DNA from: an uncultured Bacteroides sp.
Lineage (GTDB): Bacteria > Bacteroidota > Bacteroidia > Bacteroidales > Bacteroidaceae
Direction: 5' to 3'
NCBI RefSeq assembly: GCF_949298305.1
Contig: NZ_CASFWU010000024.1
Span: 1 to 30,932, forward strand
DNA length: 30,932 nucleotides
Position 1 is the stretch's first letter; each line of letters starts with the position of its first letter. This document shows positions 15,876 through 23,846 of the stretch, in pieces. The notes under the pieces are model-generated. The model was not told the origin of the DNA. It searched no databases and worked only from the letters and a program-made list of their open reading frames with translations. A program made the position numbers and the translations under genes.

Positions 15876-16895
15876 TCAATAGCAGTTCTTCACAGTCCTG
15901 AGCAGTTCATCGATGTCTTCCTCGGTAGTATCGAAAGAGGTCACCAATCTTATTTCGTCGGCGTCCTCATTCCAGAAATAAAAGAAATAATGCTGCAACA
16001 ATTTGTCAATCACCCGACGGGGCATGGTCAGAAAGAGCTGGTTGCTCTCCACCTTCTGCGTGAACCGCACTGCCGGGAAGTCCTTCAACCCTTCATACAG
16101 TTTCCGAGCCATTTCATTGGCATGGCGGGCATTCTTCAGCCACAATTCATCCGTCAGATATGCCGTAAACTGGCAAGACAGATAACGCAGCTTCGAAGCC
16201 AGTTGTGCCGACTGTTTCCTGACAAAGCGAGCCTCTTTCTTCAAATCCGGATGAAATACAATCACACTTTCACCTATCATCAGCCCGTTCTTGGTACCTC
16301 CGAAACTCAATACGTCTATACCACAGTCCGCCGTCAGTTCCTTAAACGTCAGCCCAAGAGCCGCACAGGCATTGGCCAGGCGCGCACCGTCCATGTGCAC
16401 ATACATTCCGTGTGCGTGTGCCAGTTCCGTGATGGCACGCAGTTCGTCCGGTTTGTATATCGTACCCAGCTCCGTACACTGCGAAAGGTATATGGCTCCC
16501 GGCTGGGAATGATGCTGCTCGCCGAAGTGACACAGGTAAGGGCGCAAAAGTTCAGGAGTCAGTTTCCCGTCATGAGTCGCTATGGGTCTGATCTGGCATC
16601 CCGTCATACAGGCGGGAGCGCCACACTCGTCCACGTAGATGTGGGCGGTCTCGGCACAAAGTATCAGGTTATAGGGACGTGTACACAGTTGCAGGGCCAC
16701 GGAGTTGCTGCCTGTTCCGTTAAAGACGAACAAAGGTTCGCAATCGGGTGTAAAGGCTTCACGTATCTTTTCCACGGCTTCTTCCGTCCAGGGATCATCG
16801 CCATAACCTACCGCATGATCGCTATTGGCACGGTTCAGTGCATCCATCACCAACGGATGCACACCGGAATTGTTGTCTGATGCAAAACTTCTCAT
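15876..16895 (-). CDS. Low-specificity L-threonine aldolase
   Basis: A 339-residue PLP enzyme of the beta-eliminating lyase/threonine aldolase family, cleaving threonine to glycine and acetaldehyde. GTGSNSVALQL (about 61-71), the stacking histidine in ETAHIYVDE, HMDGARLANA (Asp169, Arg172) and the PLP lysine in SFGGTKNG (Lys202) are all visible. The start MRSFASDNNSGVHP at 16895 is the usual N-terminus; ATGs at 16910 and 16913 are possible too. The longer frame to 16943 can be dismissed, since it runs through the groEL terminator. No separate promoter core was seen, so it may depend on readthrough from groESL or an atypical promoter. Confidence 0.9.
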   Translation of the reverse strand: MRSFASDNNSGVHPLVMDALNRANSDHAVGYGDDPWTEEAVEKIREAFTPDCEPLFVFNGTGSNSVALQLCTRPYNLILCAETAHIYVDECGAPACMTGCQIRPIATHDGKLTPELLRPYLCHFGEQHHSQPGAIYLSQCTELGTIYKPDELRAITELAHAHGMYVHMDGARLANACAALGLTFKELTADCGIDVLSFGGTKNGLMIGESVIVFHPDLKKEARFVRKQSAQLASKLRYLSCQFTAYLTDELWLKNARHANEMARKLYEGLKDFPAVRFTQKVESNQLFLTMPRRVIDKLLQHYFFYFWNEDADEIRLVTSFDTTEEDIDELLRTVKNCY

Positions 16896-16913
16896 ATTCT
16901 TATGCTTCATCAT

Positions 16914-16955
16914 TAAAAAAGCCGCGGCATCTTCACAAGGCAAGACACCGCGGCT
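16914..16955 (-). terminator. groEL terminator
   Basis: AGCCGCGG (16920-16927) pairs with CCGCGGCT (16948-16955), with further TCTT/AAGA pairing inside. The minus strand continues with six T directly into the start codons of the threonine aldolase gene. Confidence 0.85.
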
Positions 16956-16990
16956 GCTTTTATACTAATTAATCAGGGGAAATCGGCTGA

Positions 16991-18625
16991 TTACATCATG
17001 CCGCCCATGCCACCCATACCGGCGTTCATCGGCATTTCGGGTTTGTCTTCCTTCTTCTCAACGATTACACATTCGGTAGTCAGGAACATACCGGCAATAG
17101 AAGCGGCGTTCTCCAAAGCTACACGGGTAACCTTAGCCGGGTCGACTACACCTGCGGCATGCAAGTTCTCGTAAACATCAGTACGTGCGTTGTAACCGAA
17201 GTCACCCTTACCTTCACGAACCTTCTGAACAACTACAGCGCCTTCCTTACCAGCGTTGGCACAGATCTGACGGAGCGGCTCTTCGATGGCACGCTTGATG
17301 ATGTGGATACCGGTTGTTTCGTCGGCATTGTCGCCTTCCAGACCTTCCAGCGATTCCAATGCACGGATGTAAGCTACGCCACCACCCGGCACGATACCTT
17401 CTTCGATAGCAGCACGTGTGGCACGCAGTGCATCGTCTACACGGTCTTTCTTTTCCTTCATCTCAACTTCGGAAGCAGCACCTACGTAGAGTACAGCCAC
17501 ACCACCTGACAACTTGGCCAGACGTTCCTGCAACTTCTCACGGTCGTAGTCGCTCTTCGTAGCGGCAATCTGAGCCTTGATCTGTTCGCAACGTTCCTTG
17601 ATGTTTTCCTTGTCGCCGGCACCGTTTACGATGGTCGTATTGTCCTTCGTGATGGTAACCTTCTCGGCAGTACCCAACATCTCGATGGTAGCCTGTTCCA
17701 GTTTCAAGCCCTTTTCTTCGCTGATGACTACACCACCGGTCAGTACGGCGATGTCTTCCAGCATTTCCTTACGACGGTCGCCAAAGCCCGGAGCCTTCAC
17801 GGCGCAAATCTTCAGCTGGCTACGCAGACGGTTCACTACCAAGGTAGTCAAAGCCTCGCTGTCAACATCTTCGGCGATGACCAACAGAGGACGGCCAGTC
17901 TGTACGGCAGGTTCCAGAATAGGCAGGAAGTCTTTCAGGTTCGAAATCTTCTTATCGTAAATCAGGATGTAAGGTTTCTCCATCTCACATTCCATCTTTT
18001 CCGTATTCGTTACGAAGTAAGCCGACAAGTAGCCACGGTCGAACTGCATACCTTCTACCACGCCGATGGTTGTGTCCGTACCCTTAGCCTCTTCGATGGT
18101 GATGACACCGTCCTTGGAAACCTTACGCATGGCATCTGCAATCAGTTTACCGATGACGGGGTCGTTGTTGGCAGATACGGTACCTACCTGTTCAATCTTG
18201 TCGTAGTTGTCGCCAACCATTTCCGACTGAGCCTTAATGGATTCAACCACCTTGGCAACGGCCTTGTCGATACCGCGCTTGATGTCCATCGGGCTTGCAC
18301 CGGCAGTAACGTTCTTCAAGCCTTCGGCTACAATGGCCTGAGCCAGTACGGTAGCGGTTGTCGTACCGTCACCTGCGTCGTCGCCGGTCTTCGAAGCGAC
18401 TTCCTTTACCAGCTGTGCACCGGTGTTCTGGTAAGCGTCAGCCAGTTCGACTTCCTTCGCTACAGTCACACCATCCTTTGTGATGTGGGGAGCACCGAAC
18501 TTCTTTTCGATGATGACGTTACGTCCTTTCGGGCCCAGTGTTACCTTAACAGCGTTAGCCAGTGTGTCAATACCCTTCTTCAATTGGTCGCGGGCATCAA
18601 TGTTGAATAATATCTCTTTTGCCAT
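16991..18625 (-). CDS. groEL: Chaperonin GroEL (HSP60)
   Basis: A 544-residue 60-kDa chaperonin. VTLGPKGRNVIIEKKFG (27-43) and GDGTTTATVLAQAI form the ATP site. The protein ends in the usual Gly-Met tail (GMGGMGGMM). Length and start (MAKEILFNIDARDQLKKG) are standard. It folds proteins in the cytoplasm as a double ring with GroES. groES lies 115 bp upstream on the same strand, and no promoter core is seen between them, so this is the normal groESL operon. The 115-bp gap is longer than in many bacteria. Confidence 0.98.
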   Translation of the reverse strand: MAKEILFNIDARDQLKKGIDTLANAVKVTLGPKGRNVIIEKKFGAPHITKDGVTVAKEVELADAYQNTGAQLVKEVASKTGDDAGDGTTTATVLAQAIVAEGLKNVTAGASPMDIKRGIDKAVAKVVESIKAQSEMVGDNYDKIEQVGTVSANNDPVIGKLIADAMRKVSKDGVITIEEAKGTDTTIGVVEGMQFDRGYLSAYFVTNTEKMECEMEKPYILIYDKKISNLKDFLPILEPAVQTGRPLLVIAEDVDSEALTTLVVNRLRSQLKICAVKAPGFGDRRKEMLEDIAVLTGGVVISEEKGLKLEQATIEMLGTAEKVTITKDNTTIVNGAGDKENIKERCEQIKAQIAATKSDYDREKLQERLAKLSGGVAVLYVGAASEVEMKEKKDRVDDALRATRAAIEEGIVPGGGVAYIRALESLEGLEGDNADETTGIHIIKRAIEEPLRQICANAGKEGAVVVQKVREGKGDFGYNARTDVYENLHAAGVVDPAKVTRVALENAASIAGMFLTTECVIVEKKEDKPEMPMNAGMGGMGGMM

Positions 18626-18740
18626 AATAATCTAAATTTTAAAAGTTAATTGTTCAGTTGGTGAGTAGACAAGTCTACAAGTTAACGGGGAAGAAACTTC
18701 TCGTAGTCTGAAACCTTGTTCCCTTGTCCCTCAAATCAGT

Positions 18741-19013
18741 TTATCCCAGTACAGCGAGTACGTCGCTCTGACGCATGATCAGATATTTAGTACCGTCGAG
18801 TTCGATTTCAGTACCTGCGTATTTGCCGTAGAGTACATGGTCACCAGCTTTCAGTACCATCTCTTCGTCTTTCGTACCGTTACCGGCTGCAATCACTTCA
18901 CCCTTCAGGGGTTTCTCTTTTGCTGTATCAGGAATGATGATACCGCCGATTGTCTTCTCTTCTGCAGGTGCAGGGAGTATCAGAACTCTGTCTGCCAATG
19001 GTTTAATGTTCAT
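18741..19013 (-). CDS. groES: Co-chaperonin GroES (HSP10)
   Basis: A 90-residue GroES starting MNIKPLADRVLILP at 19013. The mobile loop EEKTIGGIIIPDTAKEKP, which binds GroEL, and the roof segment are in place. A longer open frame upstream to 19190 is not part of it. It is the first gene of groESL. There is no CIRCE inverted repeat upstream and no TAnnTTTG core; instead there is a sigma-54-like element (19085-19100) and a hairpin (19057-19073) in the leader. Confidence 0.97.
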   Translation of the reverse strand: MNIKPLADRVLILPAPAEEKTIGGIIIPDTAKEKPLKGEVIAAGNGTKDEEMVLKAGDHVLYGKYAGTEIELDGTKYLIMRQSDVLAVLG

Positions 19014-19056
19014 AGTTCTTTTGTTTTTATATGTTATACATTGTTTCATTGCTTTT

Positions 19057-19100
19057 GCCTGCTTGGCGCAGGCGAAAAAGGATATACGAAAAGCGTGCCA
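19057..19100 (-). promoter_or_regulatory. Possible groESL promoter with sigma-54-like element and leader hairpin
   Basis: On the minus strand TTGGCACG (19094-19101) matches the -24 box of sigma-54 promoters. The -12 position reads TCGTA instead of TTGCA (19085-19089), so the match is incomplete. About 12 bp further GCCTGC/GCAGGC (19057-19073) forms a perfect 6-bp stem near the expected transcript start. The usual Bacteroides core is missing here. This is a weak call. Confidence 0.3.
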
Positions 19101-19603
19101 AAACAGAAGTCGGCGGCTTTGGCAGGACATGACTGACAAAATGGCGTGATGTGTATGACAGGATGCTTGCAGAAACGGGAAAGGCACCAACTGCCCGCCT
19201 GAAGAATGTGCAGACTAAGGGGGGGATAACCACCGATACCCATGCCCCGTTTCACCCCTTCACTGTTGTCCGTTTCACCTGTCCGGCTCCAAATGGCTTC
19301 ACGCCTTCACAAGGCCGCAATCTGCTAACAGCCAATCGGTTTCGGTGAATCATCCGTTTCAAGGCATCTGTCACCCGACAGGTGCAACCGCGCTTACGTT
19401 GTGTGTGTCCCTCCCTGTAAAGCGGTGAGACATGAAGATTCACATCATCTACCTGTATGTCAGCATCGGAGATTGCATGTGAACCCGTGAAGGATGTTTC
19501 TGGAAAAATAAAGCCAAAGGAAGACAAGGCCTGCTTTCACCCCTCTTCCGGCCCCAAGAGTATGTTTCATCGACCGTACGGAGAGGCTTGCAACGCTGCC
19601 GAG

Positions 19604-19691
19604 CCATGCAAGTACGGAGCGCGAGCCGTGCAAGCATTGACCGCAAACGACACAAGCATGGTAGACGGGCCGTACAAGCATCTCACTGATT
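19604..19691 (+). repeat. Four-unit array with exact 22-bp period (core CCGTGCAAGC)
   Basis: The cores CCATGCAAGT, CCGTGCAAGC, CGACACAAGC and CCGTACAAGC begin at 19604, 19626, 19648 and 19670, exactly 22 bp apart. Three are followed by AT. The core and period equal those of 11803-11890 on the opposite strand. Confidence 0.75.
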
Positions 19692-19875
19692 CGGAGCTGT
19701 CCGAACCATGCGTGCACATTTTCAGCCGCAGAAGCATACATTTGTATTTCTGTCTTATACGGGCGGCCTGACTTTACAGACGAAGTCCACTGGAAACAAT
19801 GGCATTCATATCATCTGCGGCCGAAAGATTCTTCTTGCCTTTCTTCGCACGCCTTTGGGACGGAACCCAAATTCC

Positions 19876-19959
19876 AACTACCTATAAGTAATCAACAAAC
19901 TACCTATAAGTAGTTGGGCAATTACTTATAGGTAATTGGATAACTACTTATAGGTAGTT
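19876..19959. repeat. Four 18-bp near-palindromes at exact 22-bp period
   Basis: Near-palindromic 18-mers begin at 19876, 19898, 19920 and 19942 with 4-bp linkers (AACA, GGGC, GGAT). Units 1 and 2 contain ACCTATAAGTA and units 3 and 4 its reverse complement TACTTATAGGT. Units 2 and 4 are exact reverse complements. The first two can pair with the last two as one 40-bp hairpin with the loop GGGC. Confidence 0.85.
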
Positions 19960-19994
19960 CACAGTCTCTATTCCTGCTGACAGAGCGGGTTTGC

Positions 19995-20060
19995 AGCCAT
20001 TAACTATCCACTTGTCGAACCGTAAGCTTACGGGTACCCCCAGCCGTTAGCTATCCACTT
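19995..20060 (+). repeat. 19-bp direct repeat flanking a 14-bp palindrome
   Basis: AGCCRTTARCTATCCACTT occurs at 19995-20013 and 20042-20060, 47 bp apart. Between them lies the perfect palindrome CCGTAAGCTTACGG (20020-20033). Confidence 0.7.
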
Positions 20061-20221
20061 CAAAGCCCTCTTTTGAATAGTTTTTAATCCCATTTTAAAC
20101 CCGTTATCGCACAGATTCATTGCAGATTCCGAAAGGACTCAGAATCATCAGGAATCTTAGCAAAAGGCTCTCTTGCCCGAATGTCGGAGTAATTTCAACA
20201 AAGAAGTACGAACTCAGCACG

Positions 20222-20252
20222 AAAAAACGCCTGCCCTATTCGAGCAGACGTT
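20222..20252 (-). terminator. Terminator overlapping the end of the small membrane protein gene
   Basis: On the minus strand AACGTCTGC pairs with GCAGGCGTT (one T-G pair), directly followed by TTTT, at 20252-20222. The stop codon (20236-20238) sits in the loop. Confidence 0.8.
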
Positions 20253-20394
20253 CTATCGTATTTGCTTCCCAGAAAGCTTTGGTGGAGTGTACCATCGAGC
20301 TGCCCATATAGAGCAGGAATAAAATAGCGATGACAATCATCAGGATGCCTATCAAGGCATTGTGTTTTTCTTGCTTGAATTCTACTGAAACCAT
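20236..20394 (-). CDS. Small single-pass membrane protein, 52 residues
   Basis: ATG at 20394, stop TAG at 20238-20236. The protein starts MVSVEFKQEKHNALIG, has one strong hydrophobic segment (about residues 14-30, ILMIVIAILFLLYMG) and ends with a short polar tail EANTIERLLE. I recognise no family. Support for a real gene is unusually complete for its size: AAGGAGG lies 5-6 bp before the ATG, a full promoter core TACTTTTG at 20414-20421, and a perfect terminator overlaps the stop codon. The polar tail following the membrane segment suggests a small inner-membrane regulator or assembly factor, but no function can be assigned. It stands alone in a repeat-rich island. Confidence 0.75.
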   Translation of the reverse strand: MVSVEFKQEKHNALIGILMIVIAILFLLYMGSSMVHSTKAFWEANTIERLLE

Positions 20395-20413
20395 ACATAC
20401 CTCCTTTTTTGTA

Positions 20414-20421
20414 CAAAAGTA
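20414..20421 (-). promoter_or_regulatory. -7 box of the small membrane protein gene
   Basis: The minus strand reads TACTTTTG, a perfect core, 20 bp before the ATG. A second core (TATATTTG, 20458-20465) lies further upstream. Confidence 0.55.
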
Positions 20422-20602
20422 AAAGCAGGTGATTACAATCCGCCTACAACGCTGTTACAAATATAGCAATTTTTCGCAAAAAGAAGATATATATTCCCCA
20501 AAAATGAAACAAAAAATGTCAAATATATTATTCAGCTACCTCCATGCGCATTTCTCATTGAACACAGCGGCTCTATCACCAGACAAGGACAATCCACATA
20601 AA

Positions 20603-20837
20603 CTCAAGTTTCAGTTTTACCGATTTGCAAATCGACGAAGTCAAACTTGCAGGAGTTAGAGGAGTTAGAAGGAGTTATCGCCGCCAGGGCGGGCTTAGAA
20701 GTTAAAGGCCAATAGACTTGTTACTGCCCATTTTTCCTTTTGCAAGACTATCGGCTTTAACTTCCAACAGGGCAAAGCGAAGTGATAACTTCTATAACTT
20801 CTTACCTTCTAACAAAATATCGAACCCGAAACTTGAG
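20603..20837 (-). repeat. MITE-like palindromic element, copy B (inverted)
   Basis: A 235-bp element bounded by CTCAAGTTTC (20603-20612) and GAAACTTGAG (20828-20837), perfect 10-bp terminal inverted repeats. Read on the minus strand it has the same order as copies A and C: CTATTGGCCTTTAACTTC, then a hairpin with stem CCGCC/GGCGG (around 20681-20694), then TAACTCC words. It also contains the palindrome CGATTTGCAAATCG (20621-20634). It ends 15 bp past the stop of the MATE gene. Confidence 0.8.
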
Positions 20838-20852
20838 TTAAGTATAAACTGT

Positions 20853-22214
20853 CTACTTGCCGACAGAAGCAGCAACTTTGACAAAGCTCTTGCCTGCCCA
20901 CTTCATGCTGTACCAACGGCGCACGAAGATGGCACCACGAATGTTTTCGTCCAGCAGGAAGGCCGTCCACATGCCGCAAATGCCCCAACCCAGAGGGATG
21001 CCGAAGAGATAACCCAAGCCAACTGCCACACTCCACTGCACAACCAGCCCCACGTAGAAAGGATAGTTGACATCGCCCGCCGAGCGCAGGGCGGCAGTGG
21101 CGAAGATGTTGATGGGGCGGCCCACTTCGAGCAGAATGTCAATGAACAGAATGAGGACACCCAAGTGTATGATTTCGGGGTTGGAGGTGAGCCAGCCCAA
21201 AATGCTGTGTCCGCACAGGGCTATAACGGCGGAAAGGAGGACGGTGATGCTCACCGAGCGCTTCATGACGTACTTGCCCATGAGGAAGGCCGCGCGGGGT
21301 TTTCGTTCGCCAATCAGATGGCCGATGCAGATGGCTCCGCCCTGCGCCATGGAGATGCTGAACAGGTAGCCGAACATGACGATGTTGACACAATACGTAC
21401 GCGTGGCAAGCGCCTCGACACCCAGCATGTTGATGAAATAAGTGATAACCACCTGCGAGAAGTTATACGACAACTGTTCGCCGGCGGAAGGGAGACCTAT
21501 CCTCATCAGATTCTTCAGTTCCACACAGGGGAAGGGACGGAAATAGGCCAGCGGGAAACGCGAGATGTGCTTGCGGAACAGAATAATGAAAAGCAGCACC
21601 ATGGCCACGCCGCGGCTGAAGGCAGTCGAAATGGCCGCACCCTCCACGCCCAACTCGGGAAACCCGAAACGGCCGAAGATGAGCGAATAGTTGCCCGCAA
21701 TGTTCAGTATGTTGACCACGACGGTGACCAGCATGGGATAGATGGCCTTGTTGGCGCTGCGCAAGGAAGCGGAAAGTGTCAGGGAAAGTGCCTGAAAGAA
21801 CGCGAAGGCTCCCACGATGCGCATGTAGGCCAGTCCGTCGCCCATCAGTTCCGAAGTGAGCCCCATCAGACGGAGGATAGGACCGGCACAGGCGTAAAGC
21901 AAAAGGCTGACGGTGACGCCCACCGCAAAATTGACCAGCAAAGAGACTCCCACCACCTGCACCACCTTCTTGTGCAAGCGGGCACCCAGGTACTGGGAAC
22001 AGAGCACGGAAGTGCCCAGGTTGATGACTTCAAAGACCAGAAAAGTAAGTGTAATAATCTGGTTGACCAGCCCCACAGCGGCCACACTGTTGTCCGAATG
22101 ACGGCTCAGCATGACGGTGTCTACCGCACCCAGCATCATGATGAGCAATGTTTCAATAAATATCGGGGCGGCCAGCTTGGCCAGCCGCCGTTTCAGACTT
22201 TCCTGTTGTATCAT
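20853..22214 (-). CDS. MATE family efflux transporter
   Basis: A 453-residue inner-membrane transporter with 12 predicted membrane segments in two similar halves, as in cation-coupled multidrug exporters. Typical features are APIFIETLLIMMLGAVDTVMLSR near the N-terminus (written as two pieces: APIFIETLLIMM and LGAVDTVMLSR), ELGVEGAAISTAFSR after segment 6, and GLPSAGEQLSYNFSQ opening the second half. The start MIQQESLKRR at 22214 is chosen; the longer frame to 22295 runs through the hisS terminator. The substrate is unknown. Repeat copy B follows its stop codon and may act as a terminator. Confidence 0.92.
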   Translation of the reverse strand: MIQQESLKRRLAKLAAPIFIETLLIMMLGAVDTVMLSRHSDNSVAAVGLVNQIITLTFLVFEVINLGTSVLCSQYLGARLHKKVVQVVGVSLLVNFAVGVTVSLLLYACAGPILRLMGLTSELMGDGLAYMRIVGAFAFFQALSLTLSASLRSANKAIYPMLVTVVVNILNIAGNYSLIFGRFGFPELGVEGAAISTAFSRGVAMVLLFIILFRKHISRFPLAYFRPFPCVELKNLMRIGLPSAGEQLSYNFSQVVITYFINMLGVEALATRTYCVNIVMFGYLFSISMAQGGAICIGHLIGERKPRAAFLMGKYVMKRSVSITVLLSAVIALCGHSILGWLTSNPEIIHLGVLILFIDILLEVGRPINIFATAALRSAGDVNYPFYVGLVVQWSVAVGLGYLFGIPLGWGICGMWTAFLLDENIRGAIFVRRWYSMKWAGKSFVKVAASVGK

Positions 22215-22242
22215 TCTGTTTTGTCCATAAAAAAGACGGAAA

Positions 22243-22296
22243 GTTGAAAGCTGAAATGGAGGGGATGTCATTTCTCCCCGCTTGTCAGCTTTCAAC
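22243..22296 (-). terminator. hisS terminator
   Basis: GTTGAAAGCTGA (22243-22254) pairs perfectly with TCAGCTTTCAAC (22285-22296), with GGGGA/TCCCC inside. On the minus strand TTTCCG and then six T follow. It lies between the hisS stop and the MATE start. Confidence 0.75.
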
Positions 22297-22348
22297 CTTC
22301 AGCCTCCAACTATCCACACAGGCCGAAGCCCGCTCTCTCCTGCGGTCC

Positions 22349-23713
22349 TTACTTGCGTAAGGCTTCCACCAGCTCGTCTACGGACATCGGCCGCTGTTCG
22401 CCGGTCTCCATGTTCTTCAGCGTCACCTTGCCTTCGTTCATTTCGTTCTCGCCCACCAGCGCCACGAAGGGAATGCCCTTGGCGTTGGCATAGCCCATCT
22501 GCTTCTTCATCTTACTGGCGTCGGGGAAGATTTCGGCACGAATGCCTGCCGCGCGCACCTTTGCCAGCGCCTGCATGGAGAAGGCGGCCTCGCGCTCGCC
22601 GAAGTTGATGAAGAGCAGCTGCGTGCCGTTCACGGCCTCCTTCGGATAGAGGTCCAGCTGGTTGAGCACGTCGAAGATGCGGTCGGCACCAAACGAGATG
22701 CCCACGCCGCTGACGCCTGCCATGCCGAATACGCCTGTCAGGTTGTCATAGCGTCCGCCGCCTGTGATGCTGCCTATCTGCACGTCCAAAGCCTTCACCT
22801 CGAAGATGGCGCCCGTGTAGTAGTTCAGGCCACGTGCCAGGGTGAGGTCCAGTTCAATCTCGTTCTTCAGGCCAAGCGCCTTCAGCGTGGAGAGGATGAA
22901 CTCGCTCTCCTCCACACCCTTCAGTCCTGTCTCGCTGGCGGCCAGCACTTCCTTCAGCGTGGCCAGCTTCTCCTCGTTCGAACCGCTCAGCAGGATGATG
23001 GGCTGCAGTTTGGCGATGGCCTCGTCGCCGATGCCCTTCTCGCGCAGTTCGGCGTTCACATTGTCCAGCCCTATCTTGTCCAACTTGTCGATGGCTACGG
23101 TGATGTCCACAATCTTGTCCGCCTCGCCGATGATTTCGGCAATGCCTGAGAGAATCTTGCGGTTGTTAATCTTGATGCACACGCGGATGCCGAAACGGCT
23201 GAAAACGGTGTCGACAATCTGCATCAGTTCCACCTCGTTCAGCAGCGAATCGCTGCCCACCACGTCGGCGTCGCACTGGTAGAACTCGCGGTAGCGTCCC
23301 TTCTGCGGACGGTCGGCACGCCAGACGGGCTGAATCTGATAGCGCTTGAAGGGGAAGGTCAGTTCGTCGCGGTGCATCACCACATAGCGCGCAAAAGGTA
23401 CGGTCAAGTCATAGCGCAAGCCTTTCTCGCAGAACTTGCAGGCCAGGCGGGCTGCATTGCGGCTCAGCAATTCCTCGTCCGTCAGGCCTGAAAAGTAGTC
23501 GCCCGAGTTCTGTATCTTGAACAAGAGCTTGTCGCCCTCCTCGCCATACTTGCCCATCAGCGTAGAAAGCATTTCCATGGCGGGTGTCTCTATCTGCTGG
23601 AAGCCATAGAGGTGATAAACCTCGCGAATGGTGTTGAATATATAGTTGCGCTTCGCCATCTCTACAGGCGAAAAGTCACGGGTTCCTTTCGGAATACAAG
23701 GTTTTGCTGCCAT
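22349..23713 (-). CDS. hisS: Histidine--tRNA ligase
   Basis: A 454-residue class II aminoacyl-tRNA synthetase. PKGTRDFSPVEMAKR (9-23) opens the catalytic domain, YDLTVPFARYV lies in the motif 1-2 region, RYREFYQCDADVVG is motif 2, and LARGLNYYTGAIFEV is the histidine-specific motif. The C-terminal anticodon-binding domain (LLFINFGEREAAFSMQALA ... MKKQMGYANAKGIPFVALVGE) is complete. Length is normal. It has its own promoter and terminator. Confidence 0.97.
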   Translation of the reverse strand: MAAKPCIPKGTRDFSPVEMAKRNYIFNTIREVYHLYGFQQIETPAMEMLSTLMGKYGEEGDKLLFKIQNSGDYFSGLTDEELLSRNAARLACKFCEKGLRYDLTVPFARYVVMHRDELTFPFKRYQIQPVWRADRPQKGRYREFYQCDADVVGSDSLLNEVELMQIVDTVFSRFGIRVCIKINNRKILSGIAEIIGEADKIVDITVAIDKLDKIGLDNVNAELREKGIGDEAIAKLQPIILLSGSNEEKLATLKEVLAASETGLKGVEESEFILSTLKALGLKNEIELDLTLARGLNYYTGAIFEVKALDVQIGSITGGGRYDNLTGVFGMAGVSGVGISFGADRIFDVLNQLDLYPKEAVNGTQLLFINFGEREAAFSMQALAKVRAAGIRAEIFPDASKMKKQMGYANAKGIPFVALVGENEMNEGKVTLKNMETGEQRPMSVDELVEALRK

Positions 23714-23752
23714 ATTCGTATCGGTTACATTGATTTTCTATTTTTCGGACGG

Positions 23753-23760
23753 CAAAGTTA
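23753..23760 (-). promoter_or_regulatory. -7 box of hisS
   Basis: The minus strand reads TAACTTTG, a perfect core, 40 bp before the hisS ATG. Confidence 0.6.
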
Positions 23761-23846
23761 CTTCATTTTATCGGAAAACACAATGTTCGGCTGCTTTTCG
23801 TCAAACATCCCCTTCCTTTTTGGATTTACCACAGAGGGACAAATAG

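Larger units (their letters stand above)
19014..20235. other. Gene-poor, repeat-rich island upstream of groES
   Basis: About 1.2 kb with no supported gene. In order it holds degenerate TTCAC/GTGAA words (about 19248-19500), a 22-bp-period array (19604-19691), the hairpin TTCGGA/TCCGAA (19690-19705), a palindromic 22-bp-period array (19876-19959), and a 19-bp direct repeat around the palindrome CCGTAAGCTTACGG (19995-20060). The short frames (63-104 codons) overlap these repeats and show no known domain. Confidence 0.6.
20395..20852. other. Intergenic region between the small gene and the MATE transporter
   Basis: About 460 bp. It holds the promoter cores of the small gene at the left, about 120 bp with nothing recognised, and repeat copy B from 20603. 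Confidence 0.5.

Noticed and set aside
18741..19190. 149-codon version of groES
   Set aside because: The extra 59 residues before MNIKPLADRV are not seen in GroES proteins and come from the promoter and leader region.
19014..19200. CIRCE operator upstream of groES
   Set aside because: No TTAGCACTC-N9-GAGTGCTAA or close variant is present.
11803..19691. CRISPR array reading of the 22-bp arrays
   Set aside because: Only about 10 bp are conserved per unit, the remaining 12 bp are too short for spacers, there are four units only, and no cas genes are near.
20718..22247. 509-codon plus-strand frame
   Set aside because: It is antisense to the MATE transporter gene and starts in a repeat element.
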